Assembly: GCA_024509875.1 (NCBI GenBank)
Contig: JAMPIV010014153.1
Coordinates: 220,886 to 284,885, forward strand
DNA from: Oreohelix idahoensis
Taxonomy: Eukaryota; Mollusca; Gastropoda; Stylommatophora; Oreohelicidae
Length of the DNA stretch: 64,000 nt
Reading direction: 5' to 3'
Under the pieces are notes generated by a model that was not told the origin of the DNA, made no database searches, and saw only the letters and a list, made by a program, of their open reading frames with translations. Made by a program: the position numbers and the translations under genes. Shown here piece after piece: positions 43,020-54,327 of the stretch. Numbering within the stretch: the first letter of the stretch is position 1; each line of letters starts with the position of its first letter.

Positions 43020-43806
43020 AATTTTGAGATACATTTGATGCACACATATTTGTGGGCTGGTTCTGGGATCTTGAGCTACATTTGAGGCAATCGCATAGCC
43101 GGGTTAAAGATATTTTGAGTCTGATTTAGTTTGGGTCTAACTAGGTAGAGTGTGAATGATTTGTCTTTGTGAATTAGGGAAATAAATAAATAATTACACC
43201 CCTAGACAAACGTTCTTTAAGTATTTGGGTTGTCCACACAGCATATTTACAGGTTGTTTTCTCTCCACAGCAGTAGAAAGTACAGATAAACAAAAATATT
43301 TGCTATTTTAATTATCCTCTGGCGGAGATAATTATATTTCTTTCTTTATAAATAGTTGCTGGGATTGCGTGATTGTTTTACAGTCACTAAGGTTTTTGAA
43401 GTCAAAAAGAGTTGAGCTTAGCTAAAGACGGATTGTTCTGATTTTTAAAAATTAAGTTAACAACGTCTCATCTCAATAATTGACTTTAGGGACGGAGTTT
43501 GTTGTCAGAGATTTAAAATTTAGGGGAAATTTTTTTTTCCTTTTAAATTGTTTTAATATAAATTTTTCTCTACTGTTAGTAAAAGTAGATTCTTTTCCAG
43601 TGTAACTTACCATTTAGTGGCATAGTCGCTTGCGTTTAGAGCCTTAATTGCCAGATAATAGCAGCGATAAGTTTGCACAGTACAGGTAGGAGGTAACACA
43701 GGTAAATTTGTACTTGTGTTTTTTTTTCTCGTAGCGGTTCAGAGTTCCTCCCTTTCGCGTTTCTTCTTACTAGTTCTCTAAGCATACTTCATCTTATTCT
43801 TTAACA
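43020..43806 (+). other. leader of element D
   Basis: About 790 bp of AT-rich untranslated leader between primer site and gag start. No conserved frame is seen. It is three times the leader length of element A. Confidence 0.6.
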
Positions 43807-44151
43807 ATGGCAGAGAGGATAAAGATGAGGTCCATCTTGAGGCTGGAAGCGAAAGAGGCAGGATTAGATGCAGAAGCTGCAAACGCGTTTATTAACCAGG
43901 AATTGGAAATATATGACGCGGAGCAACAGAGAGCCGAAGCTGAGAGGAAGGCGAAGCAACAGAGAGCCGAAGCTGAGAGGAAGGAAGAGAAAGAAAGAAC
44001 AGAGAGGAGAGAAGCCCAGGAGAGGGCAGATAAGAAAGAAGCGGAAGAACGTCTTTTGGAACAGAAGAAAATTGAAGCAGAGATGGAAACTCGCAGAGAG
44101 AGAGAGAGAGAGACAAGGAAAGACAGCATCAACTGGCGCTTAAGGCTCTAG
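43807..44151 (+). pseudogene. gag: element D gag N-terminus, frame-broken in an (AG)9 run
   Basis: The ATG at 43807 opens a charged, coiled-coil-rich segment (about 100 residues, with repeats of QQRAEAERK) that corresponds to the N-terminus of element A Gag. At 44095-44112 the sequence is nine AG dinucleotides. After this the capsid continues in the frame one base back, and this frame stops at 44149-44151. A gain of one dinucleotide by slippage would account for the shift. I see no classical slippery heptamer, so programmed frameshifting is the less likely reading. Confidence 0.8.
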
Positions 44152-47100
44152 AGAGTCGGGGCGCCTCTACTTCGACTAACGGAGAGCCGTCTTCGCCCCA
44201 GTCTCAATCAATGGACCTCTCCAGTACTCAATCTGCCCAATTAACTGCTATGTCGTTTTCTTTAGAATCTTTTCCTAGCCCTAACGAAAAAATTGACAGC
44301 TACCTAGAAAAATTCGAGAGACTCGCGAATCTTTATGGGTTAGAGAGTACCCGCTGGGCGCTCAAACTTTCAACGTCACTGAAAGGCAATGCTTATGACG
44401 TGTACACAAAGCTGGGACCGAATCAACATGATTACGACATGTTGAAAAAGGCCTTACTACAGCAGTTTGAGATGACTGCCCGAAAGTTTCTGCAGTTGTT
44501 CAGAAACAGCCGAAAAGAGAGCACGGAAACATTTCCCCAGTTCTCTTCACGTCTCACGGGTTATCTGACAAAGTGCATTGAATTATCTGACCTACCTCTT
44601 TCATATGAGGGACTCCTCGAACTTGTTCTTGTGGAGCAGATAAAATCCACTTTGTCGAATGAAACACGTAGATTTTTGGCTGAACAGGGGGCAGTCAGGC
44701 TTGAAGACATACTCAATAAAGCCGAACGCTATAGCAATGCAATGGCCGAACTTCCCAGCACTAAACGTAAACCCACCGATGAGCCATCTCGAAAACAGAA
44801 TCTAGAGCAGGCATCCTATTCTTCCACTTCCTCTCAACATTATAACCAACGAGATAACAATACCCAGAAACCTCCCCAGGAAAAATCGAAATTCTACAAA
44901 ACCCGATACCCCCCCAACAACAATTCTGATCAACCCAACAAGCCTACGTGGCAGCGCGGCCACCAAGGTCAAGGAAAAGGGAAGACCCCTACACCAGGAA
45001 CGTCTGATCAGGGCAAACAAACCGGTGCAAACCGCATTGGATGTTTGCATACAGCCTCGAAAGGTAGAGTCAATGTCAGTGATTCTCAACCTGAGGGGGA
45101 CCGACCCTCAACTCGAGGAACTGTAATTTTGAACGGTACCTCTACTACTTGTCTTTTTGACACTGGATTAAGTTTTGATTGTATTGTCGCTAGGCACCTA
45201 GTCAAACCCGGTCAGGAGACAGAGGAAACCGTCAAACTTAGTGGAGTTTTCAGGAGTGATGCACCCAGGACGCTTCCTATCGCACTGGTAGAAATACACT
45301 CTGACTTTGTCAGAGGAGTTATTAAAGCGGCCATAATGGATGATCCGATCTACCCAGTTATCCTGGGATGTAGATATGTGTTCATTGGGAGACCTAAGGA
45401 GCCGATTGTGGCAGCGGTAACCACAAGAGGGCAAGCCAAGAAGGAGAGGGAGCCTGCGCCAAACTTGTTGCCGAATGAACTGAAGGAGGCGCAACAAAAG
45501 GACCCTACTCTGGCGCCCTGCTTTAAAAAACTGCCCATGGCTAAGGACCCCAGACACAACGGAGACATCTTTTCTAAGGATGGTGTATTGTATCGTAGAA
45601 CGGGCAACCCGGACACGGGGAATAACCAGCTCCTAGTACCGACGCAGTACAGAAACCAGATCTTAGAAATGGGGCACTCTCTTCCCTTTAGCGGACACAT
45701 GGGACAAAACGCCACTATTCAGCGAATAAAAAACCACTATTGGTGGCCAGGAATGAACTCTGACATTGTCAGGTACGTGAAATCCTGCGCCCAGTGCCAA
45801 CGGGTAGCACCCAAGCACTTGACACCCCCAGTACCTATGGGGCAAATGCCAATAGTAGGGACTCCATTTGAACGGGTTGCTGTCGACATTATTGGTCCTC
45901 TGGAAAAGACCAAAAGAAGGAACAGGTTCATCCTGACCTTAGTTGACACTTGCACTATGTGGGCCGAAGCCGTACCGCTACCATGCACTAATTCCAAGCA
46001 TGTCGCAGAAGCCCTTGTGCAAATTTTTACACGGTTGGGATTCCCTCAACAAGTTTTGACGGACAATGGATCCCAATTCCGTAGCCTGTTAATGGAGGAG
46101 ATCTTTAAGATCTTGAGGGCCAAACATATCCACACAAGTCCCTACCATCCGGCCGGAAATGGGCTCGTGGAACGTTTTAACGGTACCCTCACCATGATGT
46201 TACGTAAGCTGGGTCAGGAGAAACCGGAAGACTGGGACCAATATATATCGGCTGCCTTATTCGCCTACCGAGAGGTACCCCAAGCGTCTACGGGTTTTGC
46301 GCCAGCTACACTTTTATTTGGCAGACCTATTAAGGGGCCACTAGAAGCCTTACTTCGGTCCCTGACAGACCAGAAGGCTGACGAGACAGTCGTCTCTGCA
46401 AGCAAGTATGTATCTGAGCTTAAGGAAAGGCTAAAGCTAGGATGGGATCTAGCTACTACCAACCTTAAGAAAGCCCGCGCTAAAATTACTAAAAGATACA
46501 ACAAAGCTGCAAAAGAGAGAGAACTACAACCAGGGGAGAAAGTCCTATTGCTACTTCCAACCGGAAGCAATAAACTTCGCATCGGATGGCAAGGACCGTT
46601 TACCGTCCTTAAAAAGATCTCACGTACCAACTACAAGATCTCCATCAAAGGAAAGGAGAAGGTCTTCCACATAAATCTGCTAAAGAAATATTTGGAAAGA
46701 CCGGTGCCATCCTCCGAGCATCTCCTGGCTGTCGCCATAGCAACGGAAGACGAGGAAGATGATGATGGTTGCATGGAGTATCCACTGCAACCCACAGAAT
46801 CCTTTAAAGATGTCAAGTTCGGCGACAATCTCTCACCAGAACAACAAACAGAAACTAGGGCTCTACTAAAACAGTACAGTGCAGTCTTAACGGATGTACC
46901 TGGTCGAACAAATCTCATTGAATTTGATATGAAATTAACAAACGAGACCCCTGTTCAAACCAGAGTTTACCCCATCCCGTACGCTAAAGCTGATGCACTT
47001 CGCGGAGAAATAGACAAGCTGCGTCAGGCAGGAATTATCAGTGAGTCTACATCTCCTTACAGCTCGAGTGTAGTGCTGTTGCAGAAGCCCAATAAGGAAG

Positions 47101-48356
47101 TTCGGCTGTGCATTGATTACAGGTTGCTAAACGCTGTAACGGAATTCCAGCCCGAACCTCTCCAAACTGTTTCTGAGTTGTTCACCAAGCTCAGCAAAGC
47201 AAAGATCTTCTCCAAGATTGACCTCAGTAAAGGTTATTATCAAATACCAGTCAAGGAGGAAATTAAACCTTTGTTAGCTTTCAGCACTAGTGAAGGACAT
47301 TACACATTTAACGTGATGCCGTTCGGTTTGCATAACGCACCAGGAGTGTTCACCAGGATGATGAGGAAGCTTCTAGAACCTTTGCAAAGTCCCCATATCC
47401 ATAATTTCATGGATGACATCTTAATTGCATCGGAAACCTATGAAGAACATATTGCTACGGTTGCTATGCTCCTCAGGAGACTACAGGAAACGGGTCTCAC
47501 AGCCAGACCTAGCAAATGTCTCATCGGGTTTGAACAGTTAGACTTCCTGGGGCACACTATTTCTCACGGATGCAGTTGGCCTATTAAGAAGAACGTGGAG
47601 AAAATAGTGGCAGCAAAAAGACCCCGAACGAAGAAAGACGTACGTTCCTTCATATCGCTATGTGCATACTATCAGAAGTACATCCAGAACTTCAACGGAC
47701 TGACGGCACCTCTGACTGACCTCACAAAGAAAGGTTGTCCTGATAAGGTCATATGGGATCAAAAGTGCGAACACGCGTATAGCACTTTGAAAGGACAGTT
47801 GTCTGCATACCCCATTTTGAGGTTGCCTGACCTCAAGAAACCTTTTGTACTGAGAGTCGACGCGTCAGGTCAGGGCATCGGGTCAACACTGCTTCAAGCC
47901 GATGACAGTGACCTGAACATGCTATTTCCAGTTGCCTATGGCAGTCGGAAATTAAATAAAGCGGAACGGAACTACAGCGTAGTTGAAAGGGAATGTCTTG
48001 CTCTGATTGACGGTATCAGACGCCATCATGAGTTTCTTTATGGTACATCGTTCACGGTGCAAACAGACCACGCTCCGTTAGCATTTCTTGGTGCCAATAA
48101 AGAATTTAACGCTAGGATCATGCGTTGGGCCCTCCTTCTAAGCGTCTATTCTTTCAAAGTGGAATATATTCCGGGAAGACAGAATGTCGGGGCTGATTTT
48201 CTGAGTAGAAACTGGTCTACAGAGGAAGAAGAGCAAACTGAAGATACCACTCATCCTAAAATCACCAATCAGGTCACCTCCATTGTCAAAAATGAAAACA
48301 TGAAAAATGGTTTCATGTCTAAAAGTGGGGACGATTGTGACGTACGTCTAGTTTGA
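44112..48356 (+). CDS. gag-pol: element D Gag (capsid)-Pol polyprotein
   Basis: The frame is open from the AG run, with the first ATG at 44211 (1381 codons from there). In order: capsid or SCAN-like region (about 44260-44760); a basic, Q/N/P-rich tail with no CCHC knuckle, unlike element A; protease with DTG near 45159; integrase HHCC (45670-45790); catalytic D near 45888, D at 46062 and E near 46170 (35 residues between the last two); GPY/F module (GWQGPFTV, about 46587); reverse transcriptase (FSKIDLSKGYYQIPV, MPFGLHNAPGVF, FMDDIL near 47405); RNase H (RVDASGQGIG, VERECLAL, QTDHAPL). All catalytic residues I looked for are present. The stop codon (48354-48356) lies seven codons inside the 3' LTR, so the polyprotein end is encoded by LTR sequence. 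Confidence 0.93.
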   Translation, partial: DKERQHQLALKALESRGASTSTNGEPSSPQSQSMDLSSTQSAQLTAMSFSLESFPSPNEKIDSYLEKFERLANLYGLESTRWALKLSTSLKGNAYDVYTKLGPNQHDYDMLKKALLQQFEMTARKFLQLFRNSRKESTETFPQFSSRLTGYLTKCIELSDLPLSYEGLLELVLVEQIKSTLSNETRRFLAEQGAVRLEDILNKAERYSNAMAELPSTKRKPTDEPSRKQNLEQASYSSTSSQHYNQRDNNTQKPPQEKSKFYKTRYPPNNNSDQPNKPTWQRGHQGQGKGKTPTPGTSDQGKQTGANRIGCLHTASKGRVNVSDSQPEGDRPSTRGTVILNGTSTTCLFDTGLSFDCIVARHLVKPGQETEETVKLSGVFRSDAPRTLPIALVEIHSDFVRGVIKAAIMDDPIYPVILGCRYVFIGRPKEPIVAAVTTRGQAKKEREPAPNLLPNELKEAQQKDPTLAPCFKKLPMAKDPRHNGDIFSKDGVLYRRTGNPDTGNNQLLVPTQYRNQILEMGHSLPFSGHMGQNATIQRIKNHYWWPGMNSDIVRYVKSCAQCQRVAPKHLTPPVPMGQMPIVGTPFERVAVDIIGPLEKTKRRNRFILTLVDTCTMWAEAVPLPCTNSKHVAEALVQIFTRLGFPQQVLTDNGSQFRSLLMEEIFKILRAKHIHTSPYHPAGNGLVERFNGTLTMMLRKLGQEKPEDWDQYISAALFAYREVPQASTGFAPATLLFGRPIKGPLEALLRSLTDQKADETVVSASKYVSELKERLKLGWDLATTNLKKARAKITKRYNKAAKERELQPGEKVLLLLPTGSNKLRIGWQGPFTVLKKISRTNYKISIKGKEKVFHINLLKKYLERPVPSSEHLLAVAIATEDEEDDDGCMEYPLQPTESFKDVKFGDNLSPEQQTETRALLKQYSAVLTDVPGRTNLIEFDMKLTNETPVQTRVYPIPYAKADALRGEIDKLRQAGIISESTSPYSSSVVLLQKPNKEVRLCIDYRLLNAVTEFQPEPLQTVSELFTKLSKAKIFSKIDLSKGYYQIPVKEEIKPLLAFSTSEGHYTFNVMPFGLHNAPGVFTRMMRKLLEPLQSPHIHNFMDDILIASETYEEHIATVAMLLRRLQETGLTARPSKCLIGFEQLDFLGHTISHGCSWPIKKNVEKIVAAKRPRTKKDVRSFISLCAYYQKYIQNFNGLTAPLTDLTKKGCPDKVIWDQKCEHAYSTLKGQLSAYPILRLPDLKKPFVLRVDASGQGIGSTLLQADDSDLNMLFPVAYGSRKLNKAERNYSVVERECLALIDGIRRHHEFLYGTSFTVQTDHAPLAFLGANKEFNARIMRWALLLSVYSFKVEYIPGRQNVGADFLSRNWSTEEEEQTEDTTHPKITNQVTSIVKNENMKNGFMSKSGDDCDVRLV
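48321..48335 (+). other. polypurine tract of element D
   Basis: aaaagtggggacgat precedes the LTR start. It also codes for the end of the polyprotein. Confidence 0.65.
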
Positions 48357-50761
48357 CAAGTGAATTTTCCCTGATATGATGGATGATTTAAAGGGACCTT
48401 TAGCTTTTCATAACATTAGAACCCCTGAACATTTGTTGTAACTTTTCGTTTGCCAGAACGCATTCCACCGGGACTCATGTAGGATACAGCGACGAGATCA
48501 AAGAGACAGACCGAGGGATCTTAGGGGAGACTATCGGCGCTATCAAAGACAGTAGTTTTCCCTGATACGAGACGCAGTTGCTTGCCGCTAATTTCGCGTC
48601 TCGGTGTCAATCGAGGAACCGAGCGAACGGGGGAAAGCGAAACGGGCAGCAGCGAGCGGATACGAAGACCAGGGGGCGGCTTCTTCTCTTGATTTGGCGG
48701 TCAGATCCCCAAAAGTTCGTGAGATCAAATAAGTTGTCAAGTTTATCATGTCCCACTCAACTTACATTCCATTTTAGCTAAATAGACCATGAAGAACTAG
48801 ACACGTTATCACTCGCTGGCCAGACCTTTACAGAAGCACTAGCTTTATTGAAATCTTGTTATAGATTTTCCCCTGGATTTTATATATATTTGCAGTGATT
48901 TCTAATTCTGTGCAAAGCGGTAAAATATATATTGTGTAAAGTGATCAGTGGTCTAGTCATTCTATTTCAAGGGATTTTGTGTTAATTTAAATCTATTTAA
49001 TTAAACCATCTCAAGAGTTCCAGTTTTAAATATAATGATCTATCTATTATATTATTTCAAAAGATAATAGATGCTTAAATTAACTTTTAAAGTCGCGAAG
49101 GAATTTATAATTAATAAATTCAGTTAAGTCCTAGTTTTATAGATGTGTGTTTTTAACCACTAGAATTCGCGCAGTGTTTATTAAATACATAATTAAATAC
49201 TCGAGTGTATAATAGGCTTAACGGGAAATTCATCGCGCTTTAGAAGGTTATTTGTTTTCGGTATATTACATGTCTTTTTTTTCTTTCATACAGAGTGATC
49301 GTAACCTGTGCGATCCCAGCATTAAGAAAGCAATAAAGAAATCAATCTAAGCAAAGCAAAGCATAAACAGTGTGTAGAGTTCCCCTGACGCAGAACTTGT
49401 TGAGACTGTGTAAATTTTTAATCTTTGAGGCGATTCTATGTTTGGAATTCCGCTATCTAACTTATAGCAAAGAAAGCACACCCAAAGACAAATTTAACGC
49501 ACCATCAAACAACTTAAGTCGTAACGGGAAGAAGAACACTGGCCCGAGCTTTGTTAGTTTACTGACACAGAGAGATAATTCATAATTTCCTGAACAGTGA
49601 TGTGACTAGTTTTCTCACTGGACTTAAACCATACCTCACGGATAAAGTGTACCAGCACGCGTAAGAATTTTATTATCAGCGGCATAGTCAAATAGACCAC
49701 ACCATCCTCACCCCGGTATCAGAGACCGTGCCCTCCCATAGAAACTGTTATTAAGAAAAGAGACACAACTACAGATTCATTTTCCAGCGATTACGGGATC
49801 CTTTTATGTGCTGACCGCCTACCCGATAATCTGGGGCTAGAACTTGAACAAACACTCATACATTTAGTTGAGGTGTAACTGCTGTTGTGTTATTCTATGG
49901 AGTGCAAGATTTTTTCACAATCGGTAAGTGAGAGCAAGATGAGTGAAGGCCTTTGCTAGCGCGTGTATGAATGACAGGAAATTAATTCTTTTGTGTGACC
50001 ATTTTGTTAACTTGCTTACCTGGTAACATATATCTTTTCTGTATACCCTACATTGTTCCTTTAAGTGGGATAGTTGATAATTTGTTAACTCTGTTTAAAA
50101 CCACCTCCTTTCCATTTGCTTAGTAAAGGGAAGAACAGCTGGGAAGAACAGGTTTTTTTTTCTATCACTTATACCTAACTTGGTAACACCTCTTTCAGAG
50201 TAATTAACTTTACTGTTAGGTTAACGTACCCGTGTTCCTGATATTATCTATCTCTGGACTGGGTTTGTCTTTGTCTAATGAGCGGGAAGGGCTTAGTCGA
50301 TACCAATCTTCTTCACCCCCTCCCAAACTTGTTATTTGCATTTGTGTACTTATGATAATTTATGTAATATCTGATATTTTTAGTGATTGATGTTTAAAGT
50401 GAATAAAATCACCTAAACTCATTTAGTTCTGTGTGTTGGATATACCCAAAGCCCAACTTTTCCCCTATTCGTTTAATATAGTTTGTATCAACGTCGTGTG
50501 TGTGTTTGAAAACACCGAATCGGTGTGCGCGCAGATGCGAGTCTGGAAAACTGGCAAATAATTGTTTGACCAGGAGAGTGAAAGAGAAGATTGAGAGACA
50601 CGATTTGTCGTAAATAAGTCTGTCTTTACTCTCCTCCAGCACGCTGTGAAGTAACTATTAAATCTCTACATTTTCTATCACTGAGCTTTCCATCATCATT
50701 TTCCACTCTAAACCGGACCACTATTTCTACGACTCTTTTCTCTCAAAATAAATTTACGACA
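48336..50761 (+). repeat. 3' LTR of element D
   Basis: Identical in length to the left LTR, with two substitutions noticed. Its first 21 bases contain the end of the gag-pol frame. Confidence 0.95.
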
Positions 50762-51056
50762 GCCTTCACTGGACAAAGTGGTCCATAGCCTTCACTGGAC
50801 AATCAAAGTGGTCCATAGCCTTCACTGGACAATCAAAGAGGTCCTCAGCCTTCACTGGACAATCAAAGTGGTCCATAGCCTTCACTGGACAATCAAAGTG
50901 GTCCATAGCCTTCACTGGACAATCAAAGTGGTCCATAGATTTCACTGGACAATCAAAGTGGTCCATAGCCTTCACTGGACAATCAAAGTGGTCCATAGCC
51001 TTCACTGGACAATCAAAGTGGTCCATAGCCTTCACTGGACAATCAAAGTGGTCCAA
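50762..51056. repeat. 30-bp minisatellite, third block
   Basis: Ten or so units continue the array broken at 40569. The first bases (gcctt) are the target duplication of element D. Both strands are open across the array because the unit length is a multiple of three. Confidence 0.95.
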
Positions 51057-51090
51057 GGTACAAAAAAGGTTAAAAAACGCTGCAGTAGAG

Positions 51091-51413
51091 GTTAAGACTG
51101 TTTGGGAGAGAGAAAAAAATGTTGAGGGGGAGGTAGGTGGAAGAGAATGTCAGAAAAAGACAGAAAACATTAAATGCACTAAGATCATCAAAATAACTTA
51201 TCATCACAATATTTGCTTGTATACTCCATCTGGAGCATAGACCTTCAACAAGTCTACCCCAAGTCTTCCTAGCTGCCCTGTGCCATCCATTGAAGATATT
51301 TATGTTTCTTCTTTGTCCTTTTTAATACTGAGTCCAATTCCTTCCTTTGTAATTTTGTTTGGTCTATCTCTACCTCTCTTACCCTGCGAATTCCATAACA
51401 AGGATTGACGTGC
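51091..51413. other. no gene recognised
   Basis: Unassigned. Phrases near 51225-51400 (ccatctggagcatag, agtcttcct, ctacctctctt) look like decayed LINE sequence, but not enough to call. Confidence 0.35.
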
Positions 51414-54225
51414 TGTCACAAAACGGTTTGTGCGCTCTCATGTCCACTCCGGCAGTATAGCATTACCTTTACTGTGCGGGCAAAATTTTGATATTTCTCT
51501 CTCTCCCGCTGCCCTAACGTGGCCCATTTCCGTCAACACTGAAAACTCATCCGAAGGTCAATGTTTACATAACTTTCACACTTCAGTTCACTTCAGTTCG
51601 ACGGTTCAAGTCACAAAAAACGCAAGGATCTCACATGGACTCCAGGTGAAAGGCTATCGTCGATGTTTGTACAAGATTGGAGTCATCCCTTTAAATTCGT
51701 CAGAACAATAGAATCACAATATTGGAGGTACGGATAAACCACGAATATGTCCAGACAGTTGGTCGAATTGCGCCGGGTCATGGTCTGATAACGACGTCTG
51801 CATTACGTGGGATAAGCAAGTCAGATAATCCCCAATCTGGGAAGCCATTTTAAAGTGTGATAGGTGTAACTGTAGATGTGATTTGGAACAAAATTAGAAT
51901 CTTTAACTCAAATGTGAAGTCAGTCTTGCTGTATGGCTCAGAGACATGGCATGTATCAAAGAGTATCACCTCCAAGCTACAGTCATTTGTAAATAGATGT
52001 CTCCGACGGATCCTCCGTATAAAATGGCCAGATGTAATAACAAATATAGAGCTAAAGAAAAGATGCGGGCAACAGCCATACAAACAGAAACTAAGGTAAG
52101 AAAGTGGGGATGGATAGGACATACACTCAGAAGAGAAAAATCAAGCACAGCCAGAATTGCCCTTGACTGGAACCCACAGGGAAAAGAAGAGAGGGGAGGT
52201 CAAAGAGAACTTGGAGAAGAACAGTTGAAGAGGAGGCTAAGGAAATTGGAAAGACTTGGGCGCAGCTGAAAAAGACAGCACAGAATAGAAATCGACGGAG
52301 AGCAACTGTTTCTGCCCTACGTTCCAGAGGGAACGAAAAGAAATGATGAGATGTAACTTTGCCAAATAATAATAATCGGATGTTTACAGCCAAAGTTTAG
52401 ACAGTACTGGTTGGAAATTTTGCACTAGATGAGTCATGCAATTATTTCATCAAAAAGTTGCCATAACTAAAACTTTCAAATAAGATTGGCTGGCATTTTG
52501 AAGCATAAATAACAATTGCGTCGATTAGGCGTTTGTCCCAACCACCCAGAAAAGCGGGGGCACGAAATCTACGATATATAATGTAGAACAATTTTGACAC
52601 ACGAGACTGCATTCCAGAAATCATCACCAGTAGAAGTTCAGACCTTGCTACAGGAAAGAATAGAGTTAGACTCTGAATTTATTAGGAACGGAAACACGTA
52701 TTAGAGCATCTTTTACCCACTGGAAAAGAAAACTCGCCAAAATTAAAACGGACCCGGACTCTTACAGAAAACTACACACAAAGTCACAGAGGAATTCTGA
52801 AATAAGAAAAAATCCAAGACGTATGTTCGAGGCCAATCTAATTAACTTGCCGAGACTATTATCTGAGCAGGAAGTCGAAAGATTCTTAATCTTATTGAGG
52901 TTAGTGTTCATTGTTTTATTCTTTGAACTTTATATGTGTATACTTGACTAGTGGTGTTAAAGATTCATATGAGGCTGGCAACCTCAATATGTGAAAAGGA
53001 TACATTCACAAATCACCACAGCAAGCGTTGGTGATTGCTTCATGCTAGATCTCACAGAGAACCAAACGCAGAAATAGCCCCAGACTCCGAATGGAGCAGG
53101 GAGTGAGTGATGATTACATCAACATGTGTAAAGTTGTGTATTATCATTTGTTAAATGGATGTAAACTTTATACGTTGCTGCAGGCACAGGCCATTTTCCG
53201 CTGTCCAGTCACACATTTTCATTAGATTAACTGAAATAATGGTGATTTTTCATCACATCCCCTGAGTTAAATAATATACGCTCAGAAGGAGTAAAAAATC
53301 TGAGAAAAGGAATCAGTTCACGGACAGCAGGGGATAATCACCTGATTAATATCAGGCAAGCAAATATTTAGAAGCGCAATTTGTTCTTTTATTCCCTCTA
53401 AAAGTTGGTGGTACGGGTCGGAGAGGCCAGTGCGGTTTTACTTTATGAACGATACCAGCTGTCCTACTAGTCTGTGTTTCTAAGCCTGAGATCGACGCTT
53501 GAAGATCCTTGCCTGGACTAGGGGTGGTAACTTCTAGACATCTGGAAACGTGCCCTCTGCACAGAGATGAATTGACGAAACCAGCAGCACGAGCAATTCA
53601 GGAATTTGTAAAGATAAGTCATAGTTCTAGCAGGCCAGAACAACAGACTTTAGTTCTAGAACTGGTTGCCAGTCAATGATGATAACTATCTCTAAGAATT
53701 ACTAGTTTTTATTTATTTACATTTGTTCCAAATGCGATTGATCATTAAATTTTGTATATGTTGATTTTGATAAATCCATAATCAAGTTTATGATTACAGA
53801 GCGTGAGGCACATGTGTGAGTTCTGATTTTAATATATATAGTTCTATCTACACATGTAGAGCCACTAACAATAATAATAATAACAATAGTAACAATAATA
53901 ATAATCATCCAAGGAATCTCGCTGGATAAAACCAGCTGGGGGCTTAACGATCTAACGAATTATAAGATAATCCAATCCTTCACAAAAATTGACGGCAGAT
54001 ACAAGAGTTAACATTGCTAAGAAACGTTCAGCATTGTTCTCGCTTTTCTGAATATCTTGTGGATATAACCTTGAGGTAGAAGCATCATTATCCTTCTATC
54101 TACAACTCTGCTAAGAGTAATCTTGTGCGAAGGTAGACACCTTTGAAGATCCAATTTAGTTACTCTTGAAGTTGTGGCCACTGTTGGACCATTACTGCAG
54201 AGCTAAAGGGAGGCAATCTGTGACA
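51414..54225 (-). mobile_element. probable solo LTR, family C, minus strand, with LINE fragment inside
   Basis: The right end GTGACA (to 54225) and the segment 52972-54225 match the other family C copies (ggctggcaacctca, ggagcagggag, ctgcagagctaa). A candidate left end TGTCACA at 51414 is followed by a block like the 8092 end (ctctcatgtccactccgg). The flanks cgtgc and cttgc differ at one of five bases. The LINE pieces at 51880-52346 would then be a later insertion. Confidence 0.55.
51880..52346 (+). pseudogene. LINE reverse transcriptase C-terminal fragment with two frame breaks
   Basis: Three frames in succession match the C-terminal part of a non-LTR reverse transcriptase: NSNVKSVLLYGSETWHVSK and FVNRCLRRILRIKWPDVITN (51897-52040), then RKWGWIGHTLRRE and ARIALDWNPQGK (about 52098-52190), then RTWRRTVEEEAKEIGKTW and a stop at 52344-52346. 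The polymerase core is absent. It differs clearly from the LINE at 38911. Confidence 0.82.
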
Positions 54226-54327
54226 CTTGCAATAATATCAATTTTTTTTTATTCGTTGTGTTTTATTCTGGTTTTTGTCATCAGTTTGACGTTAGTAATA
54301 TTGTCATATCATTTCAATCCTACTGTT

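Larger units (their letters stand above)
40570..50761 (+). mobile_element. element D: complete, young Gmr1-type LTR retrotransposon, 10.2 kb
   Basis: Two equal 2426-bp LTRs flank 5340 bp of internal sequence with primer site, gag-pol and polypurine tract, and the whole is flanked by GCCTT (40565-40569 and 50762-50766). Only two LTR differences were noticed by eye (40592 T against 48358 A; 41445 T against 49211 A), which points to a recent insertion. Domain order is as in element A, with integrase before reverse transcriptase. It is split by a frame break in gag. Confidence 0.95.
38647..51079. mobile_element. minisatellite-bearing non-autonomous element, hAT-like ends, interrupted by a LINE and element D
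   Basis: The 11-bp repeat CTGCAGTAGAG flanks the unit (38636-38646 and 51080-51090). The ends carry ttcttaac and, inverted, gttttttaacctttttt, which resemble decayed hAT ends. After the left end come ggtccgtgaatggattctag and tatgtacattttttcc, also found at 56219-56310, and then the 30-bp minisatellite. Removing the LINE and element D would leave about 1.0 kb. The boundary call is inference. Confidence 0.5.

Noticed and set aside
50766..51095. Frames of about 100 codons on both strands across the 30-bp array
   Set aside because: Minisatellite translation, with no domain and no codon bias.
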